From Flavobacterium sp. N2820 (GTDB lineage: Bacteria; Bacteroidota; Bacteroidia; Flavobacteriales; Flavobacteriaceae), in NCBI RefSeq assembly GCF_025947285.1, contig NZ_CP110008.1, positions 62,001-126,000 of the forward strand: a stretch of DNA of 64,000 bases, written 5' to 3'. A model generated the notes under the pieces. That model was not told the DNA's origin, did not search any database, and was given only the letters and a program-made list of their open reading frames with translations. The position numbers and the translations under genes were made by a program. This document shows, one piece after another, positions 15,672 to 24,985 of this stretch (the stretch's first letter is position 1; each line of letters begins with the position of its first letter).

Positions 15672-16571
15672 TTATCCGTTAATTGCCTCAACTTTGATGT
15701 CGTTGTCTTTTAGCATGTCTTTTAACATGTTTTCAATGCCATTTTTTAATGTAAAAGTAGAAGAAGGACATCCACTGCAAGCGCCTTGTAAAACTACTTT
15801 AACACGTTTTTCAGAAGCGTCAAATGATTCAAACATAATGTTTCCACCATCGCTTTGAACAGCTGGCTTTACATATTCTTCAATAATATTAATAATTTGT
15901 TGTGAAGTAACGTCTAAAGTGTCAAAATAAGCTTCTTGTTGTTTTTGGTGAATCTCGGTTTTTACAATCGCTGTTTCATCAATAACAACTTTGCCATTCT
16001 CAATATATTCTTTTATAAATGTTCTTAGTTCTAACGTAATTTCATCCCACTCTGTTATAGCAAATTTTGTAATAGAAATATAATTTTCATCAATAAAAAC
16101 TTCCTTAACGAATGGAAATTTGAATAATTCTTTTGCAAGTGGCGAAGCTAAAGTTTCATCAATGTTTTTGCATTCCAAAGCTGTTTTGGTTAACAATTTA
16201 TTGCATACAAATTTTAATACGGATGGGTTAGGAGTGGTTTCTGCATAAATAGTGATTGGCTGTTTTTTGTTCTGATTTTCCTCAATTTTTAAAACCTCTC
16301 CACCATTGGCAATAAAATCATTAATTTGACTAACAACATCATCCTGAACATCTTCCCATTCTACAATTGAAAATTTTTCAATAGCAATAAAATTACCTGA
16401 TATGTAAACCGTTTTTACAAAAGGCAGGAAAAATAATTGTTTGGCTAATGGAGATTGTTTTGTTTCATCAATGTTTTTAAACTCAAAGTTTTCACTTTTG
16501 ACAATGAATTCATCTAGTTCAAATTTAACAATCGAAGGGTTATTTGTTATTTTTATCGAAATTACACGCAT
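15672..16571 (-). CDS. NifU-like Fe-S scaffold with duplicated Nfu N-terminal domain
   Basis: It probably carries and hands over Fe-S clusters. The 299 residues contain two Nfu_N domains in tandem (first with NNPSIVKFELDEF and SPLAKQLFFLPFV, second with PNPSVLKFVCNKL and SPLAKELFKFPFV) and a C-terminal NifU domain with the cluster-binding CSGCPSS motif in LQGACSGCPSSTFTLKNGIE. I chose ATG 16571 (MRVISIKITNNPS); a TATCTTTG -7 box sits just upstream at 16588-16595, which excludes the longer TTG frame. The duplication is the odd point; most family members have one N domain. Confidence 0.9.
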   Translation of the reverse strand: MRVISIKITNNPSIVKFELDEFIVKSENFEFKNIDETKQSPLAKQLFFLPFVKTVYISGNFIAIEKFSIVEWEDVQDDVVSQINDFIANGGEVLKIEENQNKKQPITIYAETTPNPSVLKFVCNKLLTKTALECKNIDETLASPLAKELFKFPFVKEVFIDENYISITKFAITEWDEITLELRTFIKEYIENGKVVIDETAIVKTEIHQKQQEAYFDTLDVTSQQIINIIEEYVKPAVQSDGGNIMFESFDASEKRVKVVLQGACSGCPSSTFTLKNGIENMLKDMLKDNDIKVEAING

Positions 16572-16587
16572 TTTATGATAGTTTTCG

Positions 16588-16595
16588 CAAAGATA
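16588..16595 (-). promoter_or_regulatory. -7 box of the NifU-like gene
   Basis: The complement reads TATCTTTG, 16 bp before the ATG at 16571. Confidence 0.6.
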
Positions 16596-16632
16596 AGAAC
16601 AAAATATTTTCAAATGTTTATATTTGTCTTTT

Positions 16633-16656
16633 TAATCTAAATTTAACTTTAGATTA
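16633..16656. promoter_or_regulatory. 24-bp palindrome upstream of the giant surface protein
   Basis: TAATCTAAA (16633-16641), a 6-nt spacer and TTTAGATTA (16648-16656) form a perfect inverted repeat 23 bp before the ATG. It could be an operator or a leader hairpin; no T-tract follows. Confidence 0.55.
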
Positions 16657-16679
16657 ACGAACAACAAACTACAACCAAT

Positions 16680-19600
16680 ATGAAAAAAATTTACTTTTAT
16701 TTACTTTTATTAACATCATTTTTTGGTGTTTCTCAAACAGTTACAGTTAATACAACAACTTATACTGTCCCTCAATTAATAGAAGATATTTTAATTGATT
16801 CGCCATGTGCTTTGGTGTCAAATTTCACTTCTTCACCATCTTGTGGAATTGGATATTTCCAATATGCTGGAACAAATTTTGGTTTTTCATCTGGAGTTAT
16901 TCTTAGAAACGGACTCGCTGTTAATTCAGCTGGAAGTTACACGGGAAACAATATGAGTAGTACTTGCTCAACTTCGGGAGATGTTCAATTACAAGCTATT
17001 TCAAATGCCAATGGAAATACGGGATCTATTAATGATGTTACCTATGTTCAATTTGATTTCACACCTTTAACCGATAGATTTAGTTTCAATTATATATTTT
17101 CATCTAATGAATATGGAACGTTTCAATGTGGTTTCTCAGATGTATTTGCCTTTATCTTAACGGATTTAGTTACTGGAGTTACTACGAATTTAGCAGTGGT
17201 TCCTTCAACGACAACGCCAGTATCTGTTACTACAATTAGAAACAATGCACACAATGCAACATGTGCTTCGGTTAATCCTTTATTGTTTGATGTTTATAAC
17301 GTTGGAGCTCCTACATCTGTAATGAATATGAGAGGGTATACAGTTCCTTTAACGGCTTTTGCGGACGTAATTCCAAATAGAAATTATAGAATTAAATTAG
17401 CTATTGGAGATTATAATGATTCTGCATTTGATTCTGCGGTTTTTATTGAAGCAGGAAGTTTTAATGTAGGGGTTGCTGATTTAACATATCCTGTTGGTAT
17501 TGGTTTTGAGACCGATGACATGACAGAAGTTAATGGATTAGCTATGTGTCCTGGTGATATTAGAGTTTTGGATTCAAATTTAGATCCAGCAGATTATAAT
17601 TTTGTTTGGACTTTAGATTCAAATGTTTTAGTTGGAGAAACTGGTTCTACTTTAACTGTATCAGCTCCTGGAACTTATTGTTTAGCGGCAAGTAATATTT
17701 CGGGTGCTTCTTGTACTCAAACAGATTGTATTGTAGTGGAGTATTTACCAGGAATTACAGTTAATCAAAACCCACCAGATTTATACAGTTGTTCTTATAA
17801 TTTTAATTTAGCAGATAATAATTTGGAAGTTTTAGGGACATTAGATCCTATGGAATATGATGTTCTATTTTACCTAACCGCTCAAGATGCTATTGATAAT
17901 ACAAATCAAATTTCGGCAAATTTTCTAGCAACGCTGCCTGTAACACCAATTTTTGTTAGAGTTGAAAATTTTGCAATACCATGTCCGGCCTTTACACAAT
18001 TTGATGCAATAGTTAATTCGGCTTCACCAACGGTATCAATTTCTGGAACAACTACTATTCCTTCGGGGACTAGTACAACAATTACTTTTACAGGAACACC
18101 TAATGCAGTAGTTACTTACAATATAGATGGAGGTCCTCAACTAACAATAACATTAGATGCTACAGGTGTTGCTACTATCACAACTCCTAATCTTACAGCT
18201 GATACAACATATAACTTAGTTAGTGTTTTTAGTGGATGTTTAGTAAACGTTACAGGTAGTGCTATAATTACTATAGCTACTGGTCCTACAGCTTCAGTTA
18301 GTGCCAATACGATATGTTCAGGAACAACAGGTACTGTTACTTTTACGGGTACTCCAAATGCTGTAGTTACCTATACAGTTGACGGTTCACCAAATCAGAC
18401 GATAACTTTAGACGCTACGGGTCAATTTGTATTGACTACACCAGTTTTAACAGCAGATTCGGTTTACACTTTGGTAGAAGTTTCTGACGGAACGATAACT
18501 ACACCATTAACAGGTGTTACGGCTACGGTTACCGTTATTGCTTTACCAACAGCTACTATTTCTGGTACAACAGCTATTTGTTCAGGAAGTGCTACAGATT
18601 TAACCTTCACAGGAACAGCAGATGCGATTGTTACCTATACAGATGGTACAAGTAATTTTACCACCACATTAACAGGAGGAACATCAACAGTGAGTGTTTC
18701 ACCAACTACTACAACGACCTATAGTTTGGTAAGTGTTGCATCTAATACGACACCAGTTTGTACAGCTACTCCAACAGGTAGTGTTGTGATTACAGTTTCA
18801 CAGCAAGTAGCAGGAAGTTTAAGCTACACGCCATCAGATTTTTGTACGATTGATTTTGGTACATATGCGCCTACGGTTGTAATTTCTGGAGCGGGTACAG
18901 GCACATGTGCTTCAACTACACCAGTTTATACAGCAACACCAGCAGGTTTAACCATAGATGCAACAACAGGAGTTATTACGCCAAGTACAAGTGTAGTAGG
19001 TACATATACCATTACGCTTACTTATCCAGCTTGTGGCGGATGTGGAGTTGCAAATTTCACAACAACAGTAACCGTTTCTTCACCAGGGTCTGCTAGCGTT
19101 AGTTATACGACACCATTGTGTACAAATGACACAGCTACGTATGCGCCAACTTTAACAGGAGCAGGTTCAGCAACAAATTATACTGCTACTCCAGCAGGAT
19201 TATCAATAGATTTAATTACAGGAGTAATTAACCCAAGTGCAAGTACAGCGGGAACTTATACAATAAATTATACGCCAGCATCAGTAGGTGCTTGTGTTAT
19301 AGTTGGAACTCCAACAACAGTTACCATCACAGCAGCTCCAACAGCAGCTATAAGCTATGCGGGAACACCTTATTGTGATGATATTGCTACAGCACAAGCA
19401 GTTACTTTAACAGGAACGAATGCATATACAGGCGGAAGTTTCAGTGCTTCTCCAGCAGGTTTACTAATAGATGCTTCAACAGGAGCTATTACTCCAACTG
19501 GAAGTACAGCAGGAACATATACGGTAACGTACACCATTCCAGCGAGTGCAGGATGTGCAAGTAGTGATGTAACAACAACAGTTACCATAACAGGTTTACC

Positions 19601-22600
19601 AACAGCAGCTATCAGCTATGCGGGAACACCTTATTGTGATAACTTAGCTACGGCACAAGCAATTACCTTGACAGGAACGAATGCCTATACAGGCGGAAGT
19701 TTCAGTGCTACACCAGCAGGTTTACTTTTAGATGTAATAACAGGAGCGATTACCCCAACTGGAAGTACAGCAGGAACATATACGGTAACGTACACTATTC
19801 CAGCGAGTGCAGGATGTGCGAGTAGTGATGTAACTACTACAGTTACCATCACAGCAGCGCCAACAGCAGCTATCAGTTATGCGGCAACACCTTATTGTGA
19901 TGATATTGCTACGGCACAAGCTGTTACTTTAACAGGAACGAATGCCTATACAGGCGGAAGTTTCAGTGCTTCTCCAGCAGGTTTACTAATAGATGCTTCA
20001 ACAGGAGCGATTACTCCAACTGGAAGTACAGCAGGAACATATACGGTAACATACACTATTCCAGCGAGTGCAGGATGTGCAAGTAGTGATGTAGCAACAA
20101 CAGTAACCATAACAGGTTTACCAACAGCAGCTATTAGCTATGCAGGAACACCTTATTGTGATAACTTAGCTACGGCACAAGCAATTACCTTGACAGGAAC
20201 GAATGCATATACAGGCGGAAGTTTCAGTGCTACACCAGCAGGTTTACTTTTAGATGCTTCAACAGGAGCTATTACTCCAACTGGAAGTACAGCAGGAACA
20301 TATACTGTAACGTACACTATTCCAGCGAGTGCAGGATGTGCGAGTAGTGATGTAACTACTACAGTTACCATCACAGCAGCTCCAACAGCAGCTATCAGCT
20401 ATGCGGCAACACCTTATTGTGATGATATTGCTACAGCACAAGCAATTACCTTAACAGGAACGAATGCATATACAGGCGGAAGTTTTAGTGCTTCTCCAGC
20501 AGGTTTACTAATAGATACTTCAACAGGAGCGATTACTCCAAACGGAAGTACAGCAGGAACATATACGGTAACGTACACTATTCCAGCGAGTGCAGGATGT
20601 GCAAGTAGTGATGTAACAACAACAGTAACCATAACAGGTTTACCAACAGCAGCTATCAGCTATGCAGGAACACCTTATTGTGATAACTTAGCTACGGCAC
20701 AAGCAATTACCTTGACAGGAACGAATGCATATACAGGCGGAAGTTTCAGTGCTACACCAGCAGGTTTACTTTTAGATGCAATAACAGGAGCGATTACTCC
20801 AACAGGAAGTACAGCAGGAACATATACGGTAACGTACACTATTCCAGCGAGTGCAGGATGTGCGAGTAGTGATGTAACTACTACAGTTACCATCACAGCA
20901 GCGCCAACAGCAGCTATCAGTTATGCAGCAACACCTTATTGTGATGATATTGCTACGGCACAAGCAGTTACTTTAACAGGAACGAATGCGTATACAGGCG
21001 GAAGTTTTAGTGCTTCTCCAGCAGGTTTACTAATAGATGCTTCAACAGGAGCGATTACTCCAACTGGAAGTACAGCAGGAACATATACGGTAACGTACAC
21101 TATTCCAGCGAGTGCAGGATGTGCAAGTAGTGATGTAACAACAACAGTAACCATAACAGGTTTACCAACAGCAGCTATCAGCTATGCGGGAACACCTTAT
21201 TGTGATAACTTAGCTACGGCACAAGCAATTACCTTGACAGGAACGAATGCCTATACAGGAGGAAGTTTCAGTGCTACTCCAGCAGGTTTACTTTTAGATG
21301 CTTCAACAGGAGCGATTACTCCAACTGGAAGTACAGCAGGAACATATACGGTAACGTACACTATTCCAGCGAGTGCAGGATGTGCGAGTAGTGATGTAAC
21401 TACTACAGTTACCATCACAGCAGCTCCAACAGCAGCTATCAGTTATGCGGGAACCCCTTATTGTGATGATATTGCTACAGGACAAGCCGTTACTTTAACA
21501 GGAACGAATGCATATACAGGCGGAAGTTTCAGTGCTTCTCCAACAGGTTTACTAATAGATGCTTCAACAGGGGCGATCACTCCAAACGGAAGTACAGCAG
21601 GAACATATACGGTAACGTACACTATTCCAGCGAGTGCAGGATGTGCAAGTAGTACGGTAAGTACAACGCTAACAATTATTGCTGTTCCACAAATTACACT
21701 TACTTCAAGTGTTGCATCTACAAATCAAACCATTTGTGTTAATACAGCAATAGGTAATATTACTTATACTTTTGGAGGAAGTGCAACAGGAGTTAATGTG
21801 GTAGGTTTACCAGCAGGTGTAACAGCTTCGACTTCTGGAAATGTAGTTACTATAAGTGGTACGCCAACATCAGCAACAGCTGCGACTTTTAATTATACAA
21901 TTACGGCTACAGGAAGTATTTGTGGTACACCGAGTTTATCGGGCAGTATTACTCTTACAAACGGAATTGCACCAATTTTCACGCAAGCAAATGCGGTTTG
22001 TGATGGAGTAACAATAAATTTACCAACTACATCAACCAATGGTATTACAGGTGCATGGCAACTTATAAGTTCTACACCAACCGATGCAACATATGAGTTT
22101 ACACCCGATGCAGGACAATGTGCATTGAATACACAAATGACCGTTCAAATATATCCACGCCCGGTGGTAACAGCTACTGTTTTACCAAGTACAGGTGTTC
22201 TTTGTTCAGGAGATGTTGTAGATATTCAATTGAGCAGTAATGTTCCTGGGGCTATTTTTTCATGGACCTCTAGTAGTGCAACAGTTACAGGTCATTCATC
22301 ATCAGTAGTTGGTTCTACCGATACGTTTATCAACCAGACTTTGGTTTTAAATTCAGGAATTACAGGAACAGGAGAGGTTGTTTATGGAATAGTTGCAGAG
22401 GCCAATGGATGTGTTGGGGAAACAGTTTTCGTTACGATTTCAGTAAATCCTATACCCGATGTTACGGTAACCGGTGATGGCCAAACGATTTGTTCTGGCG
22501 AGACGACAAATATTTCTTTTGAGGGCACAGTAAACAATACCGTTTTCACATGGGTTGTTCAAAGTAGCACAGGAGTTTCAGGCGCATCAAATGGATCAGG

Positions 22601-23750
22601 AAGCTCAATTGCACAAGTATTGGAAACAACAGGATTATCTCAAGGCGTTGTTGTGTATCAAGTAACACCAAGTTTAAATGGTTGTGTAGGTGCATCTGCG
22701 ACAATTACAGTATATGTTAATCCAATTCCGGAGTTATTTGGAAGTCCAAACCATCCAGAATTATGTAGTGGTGTGGGTAGCACGTTTATCAATTTCTCTA
22801 CCTTTAATGCCAACACCATATTTACATGGACCGTGAATCAAGTAGGAGTAACAGGGGCAACCGCTGATACAAGTACAGGATCTACATTATTAATAGAGCA
22901 AGTATTAGAAACAACAGGTAACACACAAGGTTATGTTGATTATGTAATTACGCCAACATTAAATGGATGTTCAGGTACCTCAGTTACGGTTCGAGTTTAT
23001 GTAAATCCTTTACCGCAGCCTGTTTTAGCAGATGGAACAATATGTGTTGATGCAGCAGGAGTTACCTTCCAGACGTATTTATTAGACACAGGTTTAGATG
23101 CAAGTATGTATGATTTTGTTTGGTATATTGATGGAGTTGCTCAAGCAAATTCAGATGCAGCCACATTTACAGCCTCAGTTGTGGGTGTTTATAGTGTTAT
23201 AGCAACCAATTCGGTTACGAATTGTGTTTCAGAAGAAGAGTTTGCAGCAGTTACTGCTACTACACCAGCAGATTCGTTTACCACATTGGTAACCGATGCA
23301 TTTTCAGACAATGCAACAATCACAGTAACCGTTTCAGGTGGTTCAGGTACTTTGTTGTATCAATTAGATGAGGGTTCTTTCCAATCATCAAATATTTTTA
23401 CAGGAGTAAGCGCAGGAGAGCACACAGTTACAGTAATAGATAGTGAAGGTTGTACATTTATAACACAAAACGTAACAGTGATTGATTACCCAAAATACTT
23501 TACACCAAATGGCGATGGTCACAACGACACGTGGAATATAGTAGGAATGAATCAAGCAGATGCGAAGTTGTATATTTTTGATAGATACGGAAAGTTAATC
23601 AAACAATTAAGTGCAACGGACACAAGTAACGGATGGGATGGAACCTATAACGGACAACAATTACCATCTACAGATTACTGGTTTACACTAGACTACACTG
23701 AAAATGGAGCTGCAAAACAATTTAAAGCACATTTTTCAATGAAAAGATAA
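16680..23750 (+). CDS. Giant repeat-containing surface protein, T9SS type-B substrate
   Basis: The 2356-aa secreted protein is probably an adhesin. The signal peptide is MKKIYFYLLLLTSFFGVSQ. Residues about 30-270 form a choice-of-anchor L-like domain (GIGYFQYAGTNFGFSSGVILRNG, SSNEYGTFQCGFSDVFAFIL). Ig-like and Thr/Ser-rich stretches follow. Nine 87-residue repeats at residues 885-1667 each have two cysteines (PYCD, AGCAS). Further Ig-like modules and a C-terminal gliding-motility type-B sorting domain (PKYFTPNGDGHNDTWNI...IFDRYGKLI) complete it. It would cross the outer membrane through the type IX system, and the next gene encodes its likely SprF-type partner. The repeats are nearly identical in DNA, so copy number may vary between strains. 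Confidence 0.9.
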   Translation: MKKIYFYLLLLTSFFGVSQTVTVNTTTYTVPQLIEDILIDSPCALVSNFTSSPSCGIGYFQYAGTNFGFSSGVILRNGLAVNSAGSYTGNNMSSTCSTSGDVQLQAISNANGNTGSINDVTYVQFDFTPLTDRFSFNYIFSSNEYGTFQCGFSDVFAFILTDLVTGVTTNLAVVPSTTTPVSVTTIRNNAHNATCASVNPLLFDVYNVGAPTSVMNMRGYTVPLTAFADVIPNRNYRIKLAIGDYNDSAFDSAVFIEAGSFNVGVADLTYPVGIGFETDDMTEVNGLAMCPGDIRVLDSNLDPADYNFVWTLDSNVLVGETGSTLTVSAPGTYCLAASNISGASCTQTDCIVVEYLPGITVNQNPPDLYSCSYNFNLADNNLEVLGTLDPMEYDVLFYLTAQDAIDNTNQISANFLATLPVTPIFVRVENFAIPCPAFTQFDAIVNSASPTVSISGTTTIPSGTSTTITFTGTPNAVVTYNIDGGPQLTITLDATGVATITTPNLTADTTYNLVSVFSGCLVNVTGSAIITIATGPTASVSANTICSGTTGTVTFTGTPNAVVTYTVDGSPNQTITLDATGQFVLTTPVLTADSVYTLVEVSDGTITTPLTGVTATVTVIALPTATISGTTAICSGSATDLTFTGTADAIVTYTDGTSNFTTTLTGGTSTVSVSPTTTTTYSLVSVASNTTPVCTATPTGSVVITVSQQVAGSLSYTPSDFCTIDFGTYAPTVVISGAGTGTCASTTPVYTATPAGLTIDATTGVITPSTSVVGTYTITLTYPACGGCGVANFTTTVTVSSPGSASVSYTTPLCTNDTATYAPTLTGAGSATNYTATPAGLSIDLITGVINPSASTAGTYTINYTPASVGACVIVGTPTTVTITAAPTAAISYAGTPYCDDIATAQAVTLTGTNAYTGGSFSASPAGLLIDASTGAITPTGSTAGTYTVTYTIPASAGCASSDVTTTVTITGLPTAAISYAGTPYCDNLATAQAITLTGTNAYTGGSFSATPAGLLLDVITGAITPTGSTAGTYTVTYTIPASAGCASSDVTTTVTITAAPTAAISYAATPYCDDIATAQAVTLTGTNAYTGGSFSASPAGLLIDASTGAITPTGSTAGTYTVTYTIPASAGCASSDVATTVTITGLPTAAISYAGTPYCDNLATAQAITLTGTNAYTGGSFSATPAGLLLDASTGAITPTGSTAGTYTVTYTIPASAGCASSDVTTTVTITAAPTAAISYAATPYCDDIATAQAITLTGTNAYTGGSFSASPAGLLIDTSTGAITPNGSTAGTYTVTYTIPASAGCASSDVTTTVTITGLPTAAISYAGTPYCDNLATAQAITLTGTNAYTGGSFSATPAGLLLDAITGAITPTGSTAGTYTVTYTIPASAGCASSDVTTTVTITAAPTAAISYAATPYCDDIATAQAVTLTGTNAYTGGSFSASPAGLLIDASTGAITPTGSTAGTYTVTYTIPASAGCASSDVTTTVTITGLPTAAISYAGTPYCDNLATAQAITLTGTNAYTGGSFSATPAGLLLDASTGAITPTGSTAGTYTVTYTIPASAGCASSDVTTTVTITAAPTAAISYAGTPYCDDIATGQAVTLTGTNAYTGGSFSASPTGLLIDASTGAITPNGSTAGTYTVTYTIPASAGCASSTVSTTLTIIAVPQITLTSSVASTNQTICVNTAIGNITYTFGGSATGVNVVGLPAGVTASTSGNVVTISGTPTSATAATFNYTITATGSICGTPSLSGSITLTNGIAPIFTQANAVCDGVTINLPTTSTNGITGAWQLISSTPTDATYEFTPDAGQCALNTQMTVQIYPRPVVTATVLPSTGVLCSGDVVDIQLSSNVPGAIFSWTSSSATVTGHSSSVVGSTDTFINQTLVLNSGITGTGEVVYGIVAEANGCVGETVFVTISVNPIPDVTVTGDGQTICSGETTNISFEGTVNNTVFTWVVQSSTGVSGASNGSGSSIAQVLETTGLSQGVVVYQVTPSLNGCVGASATITVYVNPIPELFGSPNHPELCSGVGSTFINFSTFNANTIFTWTVNQVGVTGATADTSTGSTLLIEQVLETTGNTQGYVDYVITPTLNGCSGTSVTVRVYVNPLPQPVLADGTICVDAAGVTFQTYLLDTGLDASMYDFVWYIDGVAQANSDAATFTASVVGVYSVIATNSVTNCVSEEEFAAVTATTPADSFTTLVTDAFSDNATITVTVSGGSGTLLYQLDEGSFQSSNIFTGVSAGEHTVTVIDSEGCTFITQNVTVIDYPKYFTPNGDGHNDTWNIVGMNQADAKLYIFDRYGKLIKQLSATDTSNGWDGTYNGQQLPSTDYWFTLDYTENGAAKQFKAHFSMKR
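19332..21680 (+). repeat. Nine tandem 261-bp repeats in an alternating A/B pattern
   Basis: Units start at 19332, 19593, 19854, 20115, 20376, 20637, 20898, 21159 and 21420. Odd units (A) start AAPTAAISY and carry PYCDDIAT and SPAGLLID. Even units (B) start GLPTAAISY and carry PYCDNLAT and TPAGLLLD. A-A and B-B resemblance exceeds A-B, so the unit of duplication is the 522-bp dimer. The last A copy has diverged slightly (IATGQ, SPTGLL, ends STVSTTL). Confidence 0.95.
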
Positions 23751-23791
23751 GAGAAAATAAAAATAAAGATGTAAATAGACTGAAAAATTTA

Positions 23792-23799
23792 TATCTTTG
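23792..23799 (+). promoter_or_regulatory. -7 box of the PorP/SprF-like gene
   Basis: TATCTTTG fits TAnnTTTG. It lies about 124 bp before the ATG, so the transcript would have a long leader that includes the hairpin at 23813-23852. Confidence 0.5.
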
Positions 23800-23812
23800 G
23801 CCGATAAGGTAT

Positions 23813-23852
23813 CATAACGAATAATGATTTTTAAAGTTCATTATTCGTTATG
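23813..23852 (+). promoter_or_regulatory. 15-bp perfect hairpin in the leader of the PorP/SprF-like gene
   Basis: CATAACGAATAATGA (23813-23827) is the exact reverse complement of TCATTATTCGTTATG (23838-23852), loop 10 nt. There is no clear T-run, so it may be a weak terminator of the adhesin gene, a leader structure or a remnant repeat. Confidence 0.55.
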
Positions 23853-23922
23853 TTCTTAAAAACTATAAAGACAACTAAAGAAGATTTTAAATCGCATTTT
23901 TTTATTAAAACGATAACCTACG

Positions 23923-24924
23923 ATGAATTTTAAAAAGAGTTATTTTATTTTAGCATTTTTAGTAGCACAATTTACTTACTCACAAGAAGGTGTTGCAGTG
24001 TATTCTGATTATTTATCAGACAATTATTATCTAATTCATCCATCTATGGCTGGAGCCGCAAATTGTGGAAAAATTAGACTTACAGGTCGTCAACAATGGT
24101 TTGGGCAAGATGATGCTCCAGCTTTGCAGACCATAAGTTTTAATACTTCTATTGATGAAGATGGAAAGTCTGGTATCGGGATGATTCTTTTTAATGACAA
24201 AAATGGTTATCATTCGCAAAGAGGAGCTAAGTTAACTTATGCACATCATTTAAGATTTTCTAGAGGAACTGTAGATTTAAATCAATTATCTTTTGGATTA
24301 AGCACAGCATTTGTACAAAGTACTTTGGATGGTTCTGAATTTACTGGTTTTGATCCAGTTATTGTTCCAGGGGTAATTCAAAAAGATTCATATTTTAATA
24401 TTGATTTAGGTGTTTCTTATCATTATATGGATTTCTTTACTCACTTTACAATCAAAAACTTTTTAGCAAGTCAAAGAAGAGAGTTATATTCAGAAGGATT
24501 TGAATCTGATAACTTAAGTAAATATTTATGGAGTGCAGGAGCTGTTTTTGGAGATGATAGTAATTTATTATTTGAACCATCATTCATGTTTCAATATACT
24601 TCAGAAACTAAAGAAAAAGCAATTGATTTAAACTTAAAAGTTTATAAAGAATTAGAATTTGGAAAACTTTGGGGTGGTTTATCATACAGAAGAAGTTTTG
24701 ATGGTGCTCAGTATGTAAGTGGAAGTGGAATTCAAGAACAAAAATTGCAATGGATAACACCAATTATTGGTTTGAATTATGATAAATTCATGTTCTCATA
24801 TACCTATTCTCATATTATGGGCGATGTTAAGTTTGATGATGGTGGTTTTCACCAAATCACTTTAGGTATCAATGTATTCTGTAAAGATAAAGAGTGGGAT
24901 TGTAATTGTCCTGCTGTAAACTAA
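23923..24924 (+). CDS. PorP/SprF family type IX secretion membrane protein
   Basis: The 333-aa outer-membrane barrel has a signal peptide (MNFKKSYFILAFLVAQFTYSQ). Family features are the N-terminal YSDYLSDNYYLIHPSMAGAANCGKIRLTGRQQWFG block, then repeated amphipathic strands ending in QITLGINVFCK. PorP/SprF proteins are paired with large type-B T9SS substrates and help their secretion or surface attachment. This gene follows directly after such a substrate, as sprF follows sprB in Flavobacterium. The leader is long and contains a perfect hairpin. Confidence 0.9.
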   Translation: MNFKKSYFILAFLVAQFTYSQEGVAVYSDYLSDNYYLIHPSMAGAANCGKIRLTGRQQWFGQDDAPALQTISFNTSIDEDGKSGIGMILFNDKNGYHSQRGAKLTYAHHLRFSRGTVDLNQLSFGLSTAFVQSTLDGSEFTGFDPVIVPGVIQKDSYFNIDLGVSYHYMDFFTHFTIKNFLASQRRELYSEGFESDNLSKYLWSAGAVFGDDSNLLFEPSFMFQYTSETKEKAIDLNLKVYKELEFGKLWGGLSYRRSFDGAQYVSGSGIQEQKLQWITPIIGLNYDKFMFSYTYSHIMGDVKFDDGGFHQITLGINVFCKDKEWDCNCPAVN

Positions 24925-24940
24925 GTTTATAAAATAGTAT

Positions 24941-24974
24941 TATATTTGTCCCGATTTATCGGGACATTTTTTTT
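24941..24974 (+). terminator. Terminator hairpin overlapping a -7 box
   Basis: TGTCCCGA (24947-24954) and TCGGGACA (24959-24966) form an 8-bp stem with loop TTTA and a following T-run. TATATTTG at 24941-24948 fits a -7 box for the next gene and overlaps the left arm by two bases. Confidence 0.8.
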
Positions 24975-24985
24975 AAAAATAAATT

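Noticed and set aside
19370..21485. Minus-strand ORFs of 60-73 codons inside the adhesin repeats
   Set aside because: They recur with the 261-bp unit and arise from low stop-codon frequency opposite the Thr/Ala-rich repeats; no start context or homology.
19332..21680. CRISPR or other non-coding tandem repeat
   Set aside because: The period is a multiple of three and the repeat is in frame within one long ORF with matching protein features.
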